Origin: Desulfobaccales bacterium
Lineage (GTDB): Bacteria; Desulfobacterota; Desulfobaccia; Desulfobaccales; 0-14-0-80-60-11
Reading direction: 5' to 3'
Length of the DNA: 64,000 nt
Assembly: GCA_041648175.1 (NCBI GenBank)
Contig: JBAZPO010000002.1
Coordinates: forward strand, 62,001 to 126,000
Shown here: piece after piece, positions 1 to 8,897 of the stretch
Layout: every line of letters begins with the position of its first letter
How positions within the stretch are numbered: the first letter of the stretch is position 1
The notes under the pieces: model-generated
Seen by the model: only the letters and a program-made list of their open reading frames with translations
Told to the model about the DNA's origin: nothing
Database searches by the model: none
Made by a program: the position numbers and the translations under genes

Positions 1-1325
1 GGGCACTGCTCGACACAGCTGTTACAGGATGCGCAGGTCCATGCGGCCTCATCGACGGATACGTTTGAGGACCTGTCCAGAGAGATATCGCGAAGGATCT
101 TCCGGGGACTGTAGCTCGTAACCTCGCCCCAGGGGCAAACCCCGGTGCAGGCGCCGCACTGCATACAGCTCTCGAAGGTCGCACCGATATCTTTCCGGAT
201 CGTAGACAGGTCAACCTGAGAGTCACGCAGGGCCTTTTCTTTCAATGTGGTCAGGAAGATGGCTAAAGGCCGGTACATCAGATGGGAGAGTTTGCCAAAG
301 GGCAGCATCAGGGTAAGCATGCCTACAGTGATCGCAAGGTGTATCACATAAGCCGTGTAAGTCATGATCGGCAGCCCGGCCAGCCGGAAAAAATGGACCA
401 GAATACCAGTGACTGCGATGGCGACAATCAACACCAGGAAGAACATATCCGTAAAATCCGAATACCGGTGGAGCTTCTCTTCTTTCTTAAACCATCGGCT
501 GTACAACATGGTTGTGGAGCCAACCATCAAAGCTATGGTGGCGTAATAGCCCAACAGCCGGGTCCAATGCCAAAATGGGTGGACAATATCGGTCTGGAAG
601 GCCGTGAGAGCCGCCATCACCAGGATCTCCATCGCCACCCAACCCGAGAACAGGAAGACATGCCGCCACCAGGCGCTACCTGGGCCGGTTCCGCATTTCC
701 GCCAGCGTTTCTGGGTGAAGTAATTGATGAAGAACACCGGCGCCTGGGTCAAATAGAGATGCAGCGGTATCTTCGTGCCCTGCATGATTCCATAAAACAT
801 GTAGGCCGCATTCGAGAACAGCATCACGAAGACGAATCCCATCATGATCTGGTCGCCGAGGTGGATCCAATGAACCGGAGCGAAGGTGTTGAGTTCCACG
901 CGATCGGTAACGACCGGCCCGTGGAAGAGGAGGAAAAGCAAAATGACGAATAGCCCAACGCCGAGAAAAGCCCCGACCTCTGTTTTGGGCGACGTATAAA
1001 ATCTGCTGGCAATTCCTGTCCAGTCATACTGGGTCATCAACCAGCGGCGAGTCGCCATCATGGTCTCAGCGGGTTCCGCGCCTCGTGGGCAGTCGGTATT
1101 ACAATCACCGCAATAGTAACAGAGCCAAGGTTCCGGAGATTCCAACAGCTTATCCCTCAGGCCGAGCTGAAGATAGCGATAAATTTTTCGAGGAAACGTG
1201 TTTTCCCCGGCTGACAAAGGACATGCGGAGGCACAGTTGCCACATTGCATACAGGCTTCCATGTCCCTGGCCCCAAGCCTCTCCACCTCGCGGTACAAGT
1301 CCGGGCTGACATTATTTTTCTTCAC
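1..1325 (-). CDS. QmoC/HdrD-like membrane iron-sulfur protein, C-terminus beyond window
   Basis: Open reading frame running off the left edge; 441 codons are visible. I chose GTG at 1325 because AAGGGG lies 6-7 bases upstream. The N-terminus has two HdrC-type clusters (Cys25-28-31-35 and Cys69-72-75-79, each ending CP). A hydrophobic middle (about 110-330) resembles the NarI/QmoC cytochrome b-type membrane domain. Two more CxxCxxCxxxC motifs follow (Cys387-390-393-397 and Cys431-434-437-441), as at the start of HdrD-type subunits. Known relatives (QmoC, DsrMK, HdrDE) exchange electrons between the quinone pool and cytoplasmic Hdr-like partners; I infer the same here. An HdrA-like gene lies upstream in the same orientation, so a joint complex is likely. 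Whether CCG cysteine domains follow cannot be seen. Confidence 0.85.
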   Translation of the reverse strand, partial: MKKNNVSPDLYREVERLGARDMEACMQCGNCASACPLSAGENTFPRKIYRYLQLGLRDKLLESPEPWLCYYCGDCNTDCPRGAEPAETMMATRRWLMTQYDWTGIASRFYTSPKTEVGAFLGVGLFVILLFLLFHGPVVTDRVELNTFAPVHWIHLGDQIMMGFVFVMLFSNAAYMFYGIMQGTKIPLHLYLTQAPVFFINYFTQKRWRKCGTGPGSAWWRHVFLFSGWVAMEILVMAALTAFQTDIVHPFWHWTRLLGYYATIALMVGSTTMLYSRWFKKEEKLHRYSDFTDMFFLVLIVAIAVTGILVHFFRLAGLPIMTYTAYVIHLAITVGMLTLMLPFGKLSHLMYRPLAIFLTTLKEKALRDSQVDLSTIRKDIGATFESCMQCGACTGVCPWGEVTSYSPRKILRDISLDRSSNVSVDEAAWTCASCNSCVEQC

Positions 1326-1776
1326 AATCTTCCCCTTGAAAGTCCACACGTGAGCGAATATGAAATCGCTCTTCAGACTGTCCCCAAAAGCATGTTATCA
1401 ATACCGGGACTGAATAATGTTGAAGACCTTATTTAAATAATTTCCATTTTGTAATTGTTCCAGGATTTGGGTATGGGCCAGACTGAAAAGCTGGGCAATG
1501 CTTTCATTGAGAAACAGGTCGATGGAGTTGCACCGGTTCTCAGCCCGGGCCTTCATGTTGTACATGATCTTGGCGGGATAACCCCTCCTGCCGTGCCTTT
1601 CTTACTTGTTGCCACAAGTTCTTCTTAATTCACCCTTAAGCCTATCCTCTTCCCGTTAAGGGGAGAAGGTATAAAAAGAAGGAACCTTTGGAGTTACTTT
1701 ATCCGGCAACCCCTTTACATCTGCCTGGCGGCCCTTAAGAACCCGGAATTGGTCCGAAAGAAACCCGGGCCCAGGC
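1326..1776. other. Intergenic gap between the Hdr-like genes
   Basis: About 450 bases separate the HdrA-like gene from the QmoC-like gene. Apart from a 55-codon reading frame on the minus strand (listed separately), I see only a short inverted repeat around 1641-1668 (CCTCTTCCC/GGGGAGAAGG type) that could form a hairpin. The gap is large for an operon, so the two genes may be transcribed separately. Confidence 0.5.
1398..1565 (-). CDS. Possible 55-aa ORF or transposase remnant
   Basis: Minus-strand frame beginning MYNMKARAENRC and ending at TGA 1398. The frame stays open for about 14 codons upstream of the ATG, reading GRRGYPAKIMYN, which resembles the GR-x-GYP-x-K/R segment near the N-terminus of some IS transposases. 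AGGAGG lies about 15 bases before the ATG, too far for a good ribosome site. It may be a decayed transposase fragment rather than a working gene. The assignment is weak. Confidence 0.25.
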   Translation of the reverse strand: MYNMKARAENRCNSIDLFLNESIAQLFSLAHTQILEQLQNGNYLNKVFNIIQSRY

Positions 1777-4206
1777 CTATCCTGATTTGGCCAAGGCATA
1801 CAGGGGGTAGCCGTCTTCCCAACGTTGGCGGATGAGCCGGTTATCCCGCAGCAATTCGTTCAGGACCGGGGAAACTTTAGCCGAACGTTCCCCTAAGGCC
1901 TGGGCAATTTCCGGGGGATTGAGGGGGCCGCCGCTCAAGGCGCCGATAATCCTGGCGGCCAGATATTCCTCCCGTAACACATCCTGCATGCTTTCGTCGA
2001 AATCTACGGCATTGTATTGGTCGCCGGGGAATTCCTTCTCCGAGGGCCTTCTCAAGCTCACCCCTAAAACCGAGCGCACCCGGGGCCGATGCATGGTGGC
2101 ATGGGCCGCCAGCAGCTTCTTCTTTTGGTCTTCGGAGCGGACCAGGGGCCCCATATCGTTCAGGTGGTCCAGGAAGGCATCAGTCATGCGCACAAAGGCC
2201 TCAGGCTGGTTCACGTCCACATACCCCAAGGCAATTCGTTTCCTTTCCAGGCCACACATGGCCAGCAGCTTCTTCATCAGATCAACCCGGTGCCAGGTGT
2301 GATCCACGCCGTAGCCGCAGTGGCAGGGGGCGGTGGGCGGACAGCCGGCCAGAAGGATGCCGCTGGCTCCGTTCAGAAACGCCATGGACAAGATGGTGGG
2401 GTCGATGGAGCCCAGGCAGTTCACCGTGACCAGGTAAACCCGGCTGGAATAGGACAGCCCCTGAATGGCAGCCAGCTCAGCGGCACTCTGGCCGCCCCAC
2501 CTGCACACAAAGGCCAGTATCTCGTTGTCTTGCATCCGGGAGAGGATGGCCCGGATCCGAGCTTCCAACTGATGCGCGCTGTTGTTGAGCAACTTCATGG
2601 CTTCATAGGGGCAGGCCGCGGCGCAGCTGCCGCCGCCGTCACAGGTATAGGGACTCTCATTCCGAGGAGTGGCCCCCCTACCGGGAAGGACATTTTCCAC
2701 CCCGCCACAGATACAGATCTCGTTGCAGAGTCCACAGCCATCGCACAGATCCTGGTCCACCGTGACTAACACCAGCGGGCTGGCCAGGTCGCCTTTGCGG
2801 GCCTTATCCCGCAAGTGCAGGACTTCCCGGGCCGCATTTTTCCCCTGCTGCAGGGCCTCGCCCAGATCGCAGAGCTTCAGGGCCGAACCGGTCAAAATAA
2901 GCGATTTCACCGGCTTTCGATCGGGTTTCAGGGCAATGGGACCTTTCTTGAAACTGCCGTCGTTACGGGAGAAGATGGGAAGAACGCTCATGAGTTCCTG
3001 GGTTTTAGCACCCGGTTGCCCGGGAATAGCCGAAACCACCAGGGTATCCCAACCAATCTCATACTCCAGGTGATCATACGGGTTTACATAATGCAGGTAA
3101 CCGGATTTCACCACCGGATGGATGTCGGGGTTATAGGGATAAAGCCCGATGCCACGCTGCTTGGCCGCCACCAGATCAGCTCCGGTCACCGGCAGCTTGA
3201 CATCAGCCGGATAGAGCACCGTGGGCCTGACCCCGGGAAATTCCTGGACCAGGACCTGACTGCTGCGCCAGGCCGCGGCAGCGGAGAGTTCCTGGGCCAG
3301 CCGGTCTTGCCCTTGGTGGTTAACCCAAAACACTACACTTCCGGGGTTCATCCGTTTCCCGGCTAAGCGCTCATCCAGGTCCAGCTGGTCTATGACCCGA
3401 CCGCCGCCGCCCATAGTCCAACTCTCTCCTGCGGCGTATTCCCGATCCAGGGCCAGGATGATGGCCGAACCCGTCATTTCGCTAGCTCCGTGGGAATTTT
3501 GCAATCCGACGCGGTAATTGCCCACCTGGCCCACCACGAATTCCACGGGCCGATCCGGGGCCATTTTCACCAGCGAGCTGGCGAAAACTTCGGCGAGCAT
3601 GGCTTCCAAATCCTTAAAGTAGGTGCGGCTGCCGGGATAGGTGCGGTGCAGTTCTTTCAGGACGTCCCCGGGGTTGCGAGCGCTGGAGAATATCAGGCTT
3701 TCCATGCCATTATGGGCCAGTTCTCGGGCCGCGGCGAATCCGGAGATGCCGCCCCCCAGAATCAGGACCGGTCCCTGGAAATCCGCCAACCGTGGCGCAT
3801 AAGGTTCCAACATCCCCAGGCTGCCCACTCCCCCCATCAACAGGGCGGCGGCTTTCCGGGTCAGCGCCGGCGCACCATCCTCATGAACCGCGGCGATGTG
3901 ATCTTTCAAATTAATCAGATCAATTTGGGGAGCCGTGATGTCCAAGGGCTTCAGGGCCGCCGCGAATTTCTTCTTCATGATGCGGTCCGAACAGGCCCCC
4001 AGAAGCACCCTGTTGAGGCCCCGATCCTGCGCTTCCCGGGTCAAGGCCGCCAGCCCCGGCCCCTGGCAGAGGTAGGAGTGGATGCTGCAATGGCTCACGT
4101 CCGGGTAGCGGCCTAACTGTTCTTTCAGTTCAGCCAGGTTTAGCCTGCCGCCGATCTTTTCCCCGCAGGCACAGAGGAAAATCCCTAATTTCGCGTCGTC
4201 TTTCAT
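1777..4206 (-). CDS. HdrA-like flavoprotein with MvhD-like and winged-helix C-terminal domains
   Basis: 809-residue protein related to heterodisulfide reductase subunit A. It starts at ATG 4206 (GAGGAG upstream; ATGA overlap with the preceding gene); a longer frame to 4335 merely overlaps that gene. Residues 8-20 carry the HdrA N-terminal FLCACGEKIGG motif. A FAD-binding GGGISG lies at 151-156. A 4Fe-4S motif is at Cys488-491-494-498 and a second, altered one at Cys522-528-532. Residues 565-665 resemble MvhD/HdrA-associated 2Fe-2S domains (Cys568, 597, 622, 628, 630), but the usual CxWC reads CRWG. Residues 750-805 look like a small winged-helix domain. HdrA proteins carry out flavin-based electron bifurcation or confurcation in the cytoplasm; the donor here is probably the NuoG/HoxU-like partner upstream. 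Confidence 0.85.
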   Translation of the reverse strand: MKDDAKLGIFLCACGEKIGGRLNLAELKEQLGRYPDVSHCSIHSYLCQGPGLAALTREAQDRGLNRVLLGACSDRIMKKKFAAALKPLDITAPQIDLINLKDHIAAVHEDGAPALTRKAAALLMGGVGSLGMLEPYAPRLADFQGPVLILGGGISGFAAARELAHNGMESLIFSSARNPGDVLKELHRTYPGSRTYFKDLEAMLAEVFASSLVKMAPDRPVEFVVGQVGNYRVGLQNSHGASEMTGSAIILALDREYAAGESWTMGGGGRVIDQLDLDERLAGKRMNPGSVVFWVNHQGQDRLAQELSAAAAWRSSQVLVQEFPGVRPTVLYPADVKLPVTGADLVAAKQRGIGLYPYNPDIHPVVKSGYLHYVNPYDHLEYEIGWDTLVVSAIPGQPGAKTQELMSVLPIFSRNDGSFKKGPIALKPDRKPVKSLILTGSALKLCDLGEALQQGKNAAREVLHLRDKARKGDLASPLVLVTVDQDLCDGCGLCNEICICGGVENVLPGRGATPRNESPYTCDGGGSCAAACPYEAMKLLNNSAHQLEARIRAILSRMQDNEILAFVCRWGGQSAAELAAIQGLSYSSRVYLVTVNCLGSIDPTILSMAFLNGASGILLAGCPPTAPCHCGYGVDHTWHRVDLMKKLLAMCGLERKRIALGYVDVNQPEAFVRMTDAFLDHLNDMGPLVRSEDQKKKLLAAHATMHRPRVRSVLGVSLRRPSEKEFPGDQYNAVDFDESMQDVLREEYLAARIIGALSGGPLNPPEIAQALGERSAKVSPVLNELLRDNRLIRQRWEDGYPLYALAKSG

Positions 4207-4829
4207 GGGCGACTCCTCAATGCTGCCGATTCCCCGGCGCCGCTTGCGAAAATTCCACCTACTCTGACCTGCGCATAGAATCGTGCCATGGCTTCGGTGG
4301 GGCAGACGTACAGACAGATCCCGCAGCCGATGCACTCCGGACTGGGTTCATGATAAGAAGTGGTTACTTCTTTGTTCACGCCCCGGTTGCCGAAGGATAA
4401 GCTTCCGACCCCGGCCACTTCATCGCAAGCCCGGACGCAGAGGCCGCAGAGAATACAAAAGTTTTCATAGTCGCTGCTTTTGAACCTTGAGGGTGTGACG
4501 CCATAAGTCTTGGCCAAAGCAAGCAGGCGCTCCGAGCCGGGATGTTCGTCCACCAACTTTTGGAGGACCCAGCGGCGTAAGTTCTTGATGCGATCGGTGT
4601 CGGTGGCCACCTTGATGCCCTCCCGGATGGGATAGACACAGGAAGCTACCTCCCGACTTCTGCGCCCGTCGCTGACTTCCACCATACAGAGCCGACAGGC
4701 TCCAGAGGGCTCCACGGCGCCGTGGTGGCAGAGGGTGGGGATGTCGATGGCGTGCTCCCGAGCCACCTCCAAAATGGTCCAGCCATCTTCACCGCTGACT
4801 TCCAGGTCATTTATGGTGAAATTGATCAT
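4203..4829 (-). CDS. 2Fe-2S / 4Fe-4S ferredoxin-like subunit (NuoG/HoxU N-terminal type)
   Basis: 208 residues, the N-terminal module of NuoG, HoxU and HndD. A [2Fe-2S] ferredoxin fold carries Cys34, Cys45, Cys48 and Cys64. The His-Cys linker region follows, then two 4Fe-4S motifs (Cys125-128-131-135 and Cys166-169-172-176). GGAGG lies 7 bases before the ATG. The stop overlaps the start of the HdrA-like gene (ATGA), so the two are translationally coupled. It probably wires electrons from NADH, formate or hydrogenase partners into the HdrA flavoprotein. No flavin- or NADH-binding subunit is visible in the window, so the ultimate donor is unknown. Confidence 0.85.
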   Translation of the reverse strand: MINFTINDLEVSGEDGWTILEVAREHAIDIPTLCHHGAVEPSGACRLCMVEVSDGRRSREVASCVYPIREGIKVATDTDRIKNLRRWVLQKLVDEHPGSERLLALAKTYGVTPSRFKSSDYENFCILCGLCVRACDEVAGVGSLSFGNRGVNKEVTTSYHEPSPECIGCGICLYVCPTEAMARFYAQVRVGGIFASGAGESAALRSRP

Positions 4830-5533
4830 GTCCCATCCTCCACTTCAAAAAAATATGAAAATTTAAGTATGACTCCTTTACTTGTAGACATTATTTTATC
4901 AAAGTATGGAATCGTTGGCATCTTTTTTTTCATGAAACAGAGCATATATTCCATGACTTACTTTTTCGCTGAAGACGTGCGGCGAAATGCATTATGCCAA
5001 AGGAGATGACCCAATGTCAATTTTATGCTGGAGTGGCCGGTGAAGATATTTTGCCGGAATAAGCCCTCAAAGGGCTTCCCCCGGCAGGGGGGCGTTGACC
5101 AGGTAAGCTCCACTGCCGCAAATTTTAGGACCATAACTTCTTATGGTGTTGCGATTGCATCACCATTCCTTTGCTTATCTGCAGGAGGGACACCCGAGGG
5201 CAGGTGTCTTGCACTTTCAATTCAAGCATAACCCATCACCGATAAAATAAGCAATGTTCGTTCCAAAAAGAGTCTGCCGTCTCCTTTCGATTAACTTATT
5301 GGTTTAATTAAATAAATTTTGATAGTATTTGAAAAGCGGACGCTTTTGTCTGGCCATATGTCAGTAATTTTTACAGATTGTAAAGGGGGCCAAAGGAGAG
5401 CCCTTTGGGTTCTAATAAGGCGCGTACTCATGCACCCGACCTTGACAGCGGGTTTGCGTGGTACTTATCATGTAATATAGCCGATAAAAGGGCGAACAAC
5501 TGTTCCGGTCATAAAAGCTATGCGGAGGATTGA
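4830..5533. other. Intergenic region before the NHEJ island
   Basis: About 700 bases without a convincing gene. There is a nested stem-loop at 5053-5085 (outer GCCGG/CCGGC, inner AAGCCC/GGGCTT) and a smaller hairpin at 5390-5408 (CCAAAGG/CCTTTGG). The sequence around 4850-4990 and 5270-5390 is AT-rich and probably carries the divergent promoters for the Hdr module and ku. Short frames here have neither ribosome sites nor recognisable sequence. Confidence 0.5.
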
Positions 5534-6304
5534 GTGGCGGGAAGAACGATCTGGCAAGGGTATATTCATTTTGGGGATACGGATGTGCCCGTGAAGCTGC
5601 ATACCGCGGTGAAGGAAGACCGGATTCAGTTTCACCTTCTCCACAAACGTGATCGTGTGAAATTGCACCAGCAGATGATCTGTGCGTATGAAAAAGTGCC
5701 CGTACCGTTGGAAGAACAGGCCAAAGGGTTTGAATTGGAGGATAGAAAATATATTCTTGTCGACCCTTTGGAGCTCGAACAGACCGAACCCGAAAGCAGC
5801 CGGATGATCGAAATCCACGAATTCGTCAAAACTGCACAAATCGATCCCATCTTTCTCGAGCGGGTGTACTATCTGGAACCTGATACCCTCTTGAAAGGAT
5901 ATAACGCGCTTGTCGAAGCGTTGCAGGAGATGGGTGTAGAAGGTATCTGCACCTGGACCATGAGGAAGCGGTCCTATCTCGGGGCCTTGCAGGCAAGCGG
6001 GCAGATCCTGCGCCTGAATACTCTGCGGTATGCCGACGAAGTGATTCCGGTAAAATCTCTTGACCTCCAGAAATTTTCTTTGTCTGAAAAAGAACTGAAA
6101 ATTGGCAGCGATCTGATCAAACAGTTGACCGTTCCTTTTCAGCCGGAGAAATTCGAAAACGAACATCAGAAAAAGCTGCAAAATTTAATCGATAAAAAAG
6201 CGCGCGGAGAAAAAATTGCCATCCTGCGCCCCAGGCCCATGAAACGCACGGCACCGGATAAGCTGCTTCAGGCTCTGGAAGCGAGTCTGAAGAAAGTCGC
6301 CTAA
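5534..6304 (+). CDS. ku: Ku protein, first copy
   Basis: 256-residue bacterial Ku, the ring-forming DNA-end-binding protein of non-homologous end joining. The start is GTG 5534 with GGAGG at 5524-5528. It opens with the family pattern (RTIWQGYIHFGDTDVPVKLH) and runs through the single Ku core domain, with a short basic tail (KKARGEKIAILRPRPMKR). A second, divergent Ku gene follows 31 bases later and a LigD polymerase after that, so the genes form one transcription unit. Two Ku genes in tandem suggest a heterodimer, as proposed in some other bacteria, but homodimers are equally possible from sequence alone. Confidence 0.95.
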   Translation: MAGRTIWQGYIHFGDTDVPVKLHTAVKEDRIQFHLLHKRDRVKLHQQMICAYEKVPVPLEEQAKGFELEDRKYILVDPLELEQTEPESSRMIEIHEFVKTAQIDPIFLERVYYLEPDTLLKGYNALVEALQEMGVEGICTWTMRKRSYLGALQASGQILRLNTLRYADEVIPVKSLDLQKFSLSEKELKIGSDLIKQLTVPFQPEKFENEHQKKLQNLIDKKARGEKIAILRPRPMKRTAPDKLLQALEASLKKVA

Positions 6305-6335
6305 ATGAAGACCCTCGATTCGCAGAGGCAATGAA

Positions 6336-7121
6336 ATGGCTGTGCAGGCAATCTGGAGCGGGACGATCAGTTTTAGCCTGGTAGCGATTCCGGTACAGTT
6401 GGTTAAGGCTATCGAGCCCGGGCGGGTCTCCTTGCATATGCTTCACAGCAAAGATTATTCCCCTCTCGCGAGAAGAATGTACTGTCCCAAAGAGGAGGTG
6501 TTAGTCCCGCCGGATGAGATTATCAGGGGATTTGAGATTGGACCCGGCCAATACCTACCGATAACGGACAAGGAGCTGGAATCCGTGTCTCCCGAACGGA
6601 GCCGCACCATCGAGATCGTCGAGTTCATCGATATGAAGGAAGTGGATCCTATCTATTATGATCACCCGTATTATCTTGTTCCTTCGAAAGGGGGCGAAAA
6701 AGCTTATCGGCTACTGGTCGAGGTGATGCGCCGAACCAACAAAGCCGGGCTCGCAAGATTTGTGCTGCATGAGCGTGAGTATCTCGTTGCGGTCAAAAGC
6801 ACGGAGGGTGCACTGACCCTGATCACCCTGCATTACAGCGAAGAAATTCTTCCCGACGAAGACATCTCACCACAAGAAGGAAAGATCGAAGCCGAAGAGA
6901 AAAGCCGCATAAAACAGAGCATAAAAACAATGCTGGCGGACTTCAACCCGGTGCATTATGCGGACGAGCGCCGGAAAAAGATCATGGATCTCCTGCAGCG
7001 GAAGGCGAAAGAAAAAGCCCAGGTGGAAGCGCCTGTTGTAGAGGAAGAAGCGGGAGCAGGTCCGCCCGATCTGATCGCCGCTCTGGAGGAGAGCATGCGT
7101 CAAGTGAAACAGAACCGGTGA
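6336..7121 (+). CDS. ku: Ku protein, second copy
   Basis: 261-residue Ku paralogue beginning MAVQAIWSGTISFSLVAIPV, closer to the common bacterial Ku opening than the first copy. One Ku domain is followed by an acidic/lysine-rich tail. It shares the YDHPYYLVPSKGGEKAYRLL-type segment with family members. Its end overlaps the GTG start of the LigD polymerase gene by 4 bases (GTGA), implying translational coupling. The function is binding of double-strand DNA ends and recruitment of LigD. Confidence 0.95.
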   Translation: MAVQAIWSGTISFSLVAIPVQLVKAIEPGRVSLHMLHSKDYSPLARRMYCPKEEVLVPPDEIIRGFEIGPGQYLPITDKELESVSPERSRTIEIVEFIDMKEVDPIYYDHPYYLVPSKGGEKAYRLLVEVMRRTNKAGLARFVLHEREYLVAVKSTEGALTLITLHYSEEILPDEDISPQEGKIEAEEKSRIKQSIKTMLADFNPVHYADERRKKIMDLLQRKAKEKAQVEAPVVEEEAGAGPPDLIAALEESMRQVKQNR

Positions 7122-8023
7122 GCCAAAAGGTTGTCGAGATCGCCGGGAGAAGACTCTCGTTATCGAACCTCGAAAAAGACCTCTATCCCTCCTTTGGTTT
7201 CACGAAGGCCCAAATCCTGGAATACTACCGGCGGATGGCCTCGTTCATCCTGCCCCATTTGCAAGACCGGGCCTTGACCCTAAAGCGCTATCCCGAAGGA
7301 GTGGACCAGGATTTCTTTTTCGAGAAGCGTTGTCCTTTTCATCATCCGGCCTGGGTGAAAACCGCTGAGGTCCGCTTGGAGGATAAAGAGCAGATGACCG
7401 TCTGCCTGGTCAACGATCTCTCCACGCTGATGTGGGTGGAGAACCTTGCGTCTCTTGAACTCCATGTGCCTCTGGCCAGGGCCGCCTCCCCCGATACCCC
7501 CGATTCCATGGTCTTCGATCTGGACCCCGGCGAACCGGCCAACCTTCTGGATTGTGCCCGGGTGGCGCTGATACTTCGGGACCTGCTTAGCCCTTTGCGG
7601 CTTACCAGCTTGGTCAAAACCTCGGGCCAAAAAGGGCTCCATGTCTATGTCCCCTTGAACCGCGCCGAGACGACCTTTGAGGATACCAAGAAATTTTCCA
7701 AAGCCGTGGCCGAAATTATGCAAAAAAATTATCCGGATCTGGTAACTGCCAAAATGGCCAAGGAATACCGGAAAGCCAAGGTTTTTATCAACTGGGAACA
7801 AAACGACTCCAAAAAGACCATGATCTGTGTTTATTCTCTGCGCGCCAGGGAAAAGCCGATGGTCTCGTGCCCCCTGGCCTGGAGCGAATTGGAGAACTTG
7901 GCCAGGCAGGGCGACCCGGAAAAGCTTCAGGTCATGTATTCGGAAGCCGTGAGCCGGGCCGAAAAGCAGGGTGACCTCTTTCGAGAAGTGCTGGTGAAGA
8001 GGCAGAAATTGCCTCATTTATGA
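7118..8023 (+). CDS. ligD: LigD polymerase/primase domain protein (stand-alone)
   Basis: 301 residues covering only the LigD polymerase domain (archaeo-eukaryotic primase fold). The catalytic FDLDPGEP segment carries the metal-binding DxD near residues 130-137, and the KTSGQKGLHVYVPL strand is also typical. In many bacteria POL, phosphoesterase and ligase form one LigD polypeptide; here POL stands alone and the other two domains are encoded at 10.6-12.2 kb. It fills or extends ends before ligation. The start is GTG 7118, overlapping the second ku. Confidence 0.93.
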   Translation: MSQKVVEIAGRRLSLSNLEKDLYPSFGFTKAQILEYYRRMASFILPHLQDRALTLKRYPEGVDQDFFFEKRCPFHHPAWVKTAEVRLEDKEQMTVCLVNDLSTLMWVENLASLELHVPLARAASPDTPDSMVFDLDPGEPANLLDCARVALILRDLLSPLRLTSLVKTSGQKGLHVYVPLNRAETTFEDTKKFSKAVAEIMQKNYPDLVTAKMAKEYRKAKVFINWEQNDSKKTMICVYSLRAREKPMVSCPLAWSELENLARQGDPEKLQVMYSEAVSRAEKQGDLFREVLVKRQKLPHL

Positions 8024-8051
8024 TGGTTTCTTTGCACGCCATAGAGGGGAA

Positions 8052-8636
8052 ATGCGCAAAAACAGGTTAGAAGCCTTCAGTGATGGCGTGATTGCCATTA
8101 TTATCACCATCTTGGTGCTGGAGATAAAGGTTCCTCATGGCGAGACCTTTCAGGCTCTGGCGCCCTTAACCCCGGTGTTCTTGACTTATGTTTTGAGCTT
8201 CGGTTACCTGGGCATCTATTGGAATAACCATCACCACATGCTACATACCTGTGAAAAGGTGACGGGATCGATCCTTTGGGCTAACCTGCACCTCTTGTTT
8301 TGGCTGTCGCTCATTCCCTTTACCACGGGCTGGATGGGCGAAAACCATTTCGCCGCAACCCCGTCGGCCCTGTATGGGGTGGTTCTGCTCATGGCAGCCA
8401 TCGCCTACTTTATATTGCAACATGTGATAATCGCCTCGCAGGGCCACGATTCGCTTTTGAAGAAGGCGATTGGCCGTGATTGGAAGGGAAAGCTGTCGAC
8501 GGTCCTCTATGTCCTGGCAATCCCGGCGTCGTTCTGGTTGTGCTGGGTTGCGCAAGGTATATATATCTTAGTCGCACTGATTTGGTTGATCCCGGATCGG
8601 CGTATAGAGAGAATGCTTTCGAGCCAGAAAACCTGA
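8052..8636 (+). CDS. TMEM175-family (DUF1211) potassium-channel-like membrane protein
   Basis: 194 residues, mostly hydrophobic, with about six membrane segments. The N-terminus RLEAFSDGVIAIIITILV contains the FSDGV-x-A signature of TMEM175 channels, in which this helix lines the pore. Bacterial members are single-repeat proteins of about this length that assemble as tetramers. It follows ligD-pol by 28 bases with a GAGGGGAA ribosome site, so it may be co-transcribed with the NHEJ genes. There is no known functional link, and neighbourhood is the only argument. Confidence 0.88.
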   Translation: MRKNRLEAFSDGVIAIIITILVLEIKVPHGETFQALAPLTPVFLTYVLSFGYLGIYWNNHHHMLHTCEKVTGSILWANLHLLFWLSLIPFTTGWMGENHFAATPSALYGVVLLMAAIAYFILQHVIIASQGHDSLLKKAIGRDWKGKLSTVLYVLAIPASFWLCWVAQGIYILVALIWLIPDRRIERMLSSQKT

Positions 8637-8657
8637 CTTTTGGCAGAAGTATTGGAG

Positions 8658-8683
8658 GGCGGGAAAGCGCAGCGCATCCCGCC
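8658..8683. repeat. Palindromic repeat, family E, copy 1
   Basis: Imperfect hairpin with arms GGCGGGA and TCCCGCC around AAGCGCAGCGCA. Related copies lie at 8873-8897 (inverted orientation) and 9886-9910. All three surround the orphan gene at 8898-9536. Confidence 0.75.
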
Positions 8684-8872
8684 TTCGGTAGCCTCAGCCC
8701 GGCGTTTGCAGAAGGGAGAACGAGGCATTTGGCCGCAACGCTTTTGTCACTTTACGAGGGTCGCGCCTTGGCCGTATTCAAGCTTTCATCGATACGTGGA
8801 ACGCGGCATTTATAACCTTGAATGGGCGGCAGATGATAACGCTCGAAGTCTAGAGATAGAATAATTCTAAAA

Positions 8873-8897
8873 GCGGGATGCGCTTCGCTTTCCCGCC
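8873..8897. repeat. Palindromic repeat, family E, copy 2
   Basis: GCGGGA...TCCCGCC hairpin in opposite orientation to copies 1 and 3. It abuts the stop codon of the minus-strand orphan gene and may act as its transcript end. Confidence 0.75.

Noticed and set aside
282..953. Long plus-strand frame (223 codons) at the left edge
   Set aside because: It is antisense to the membrane iron-sulfur gene, whose translation shows clear cysteine clusters and membrane helices; the plus frame has no family resemblance and biased His/Gln/Asp content typical of shadow frames.
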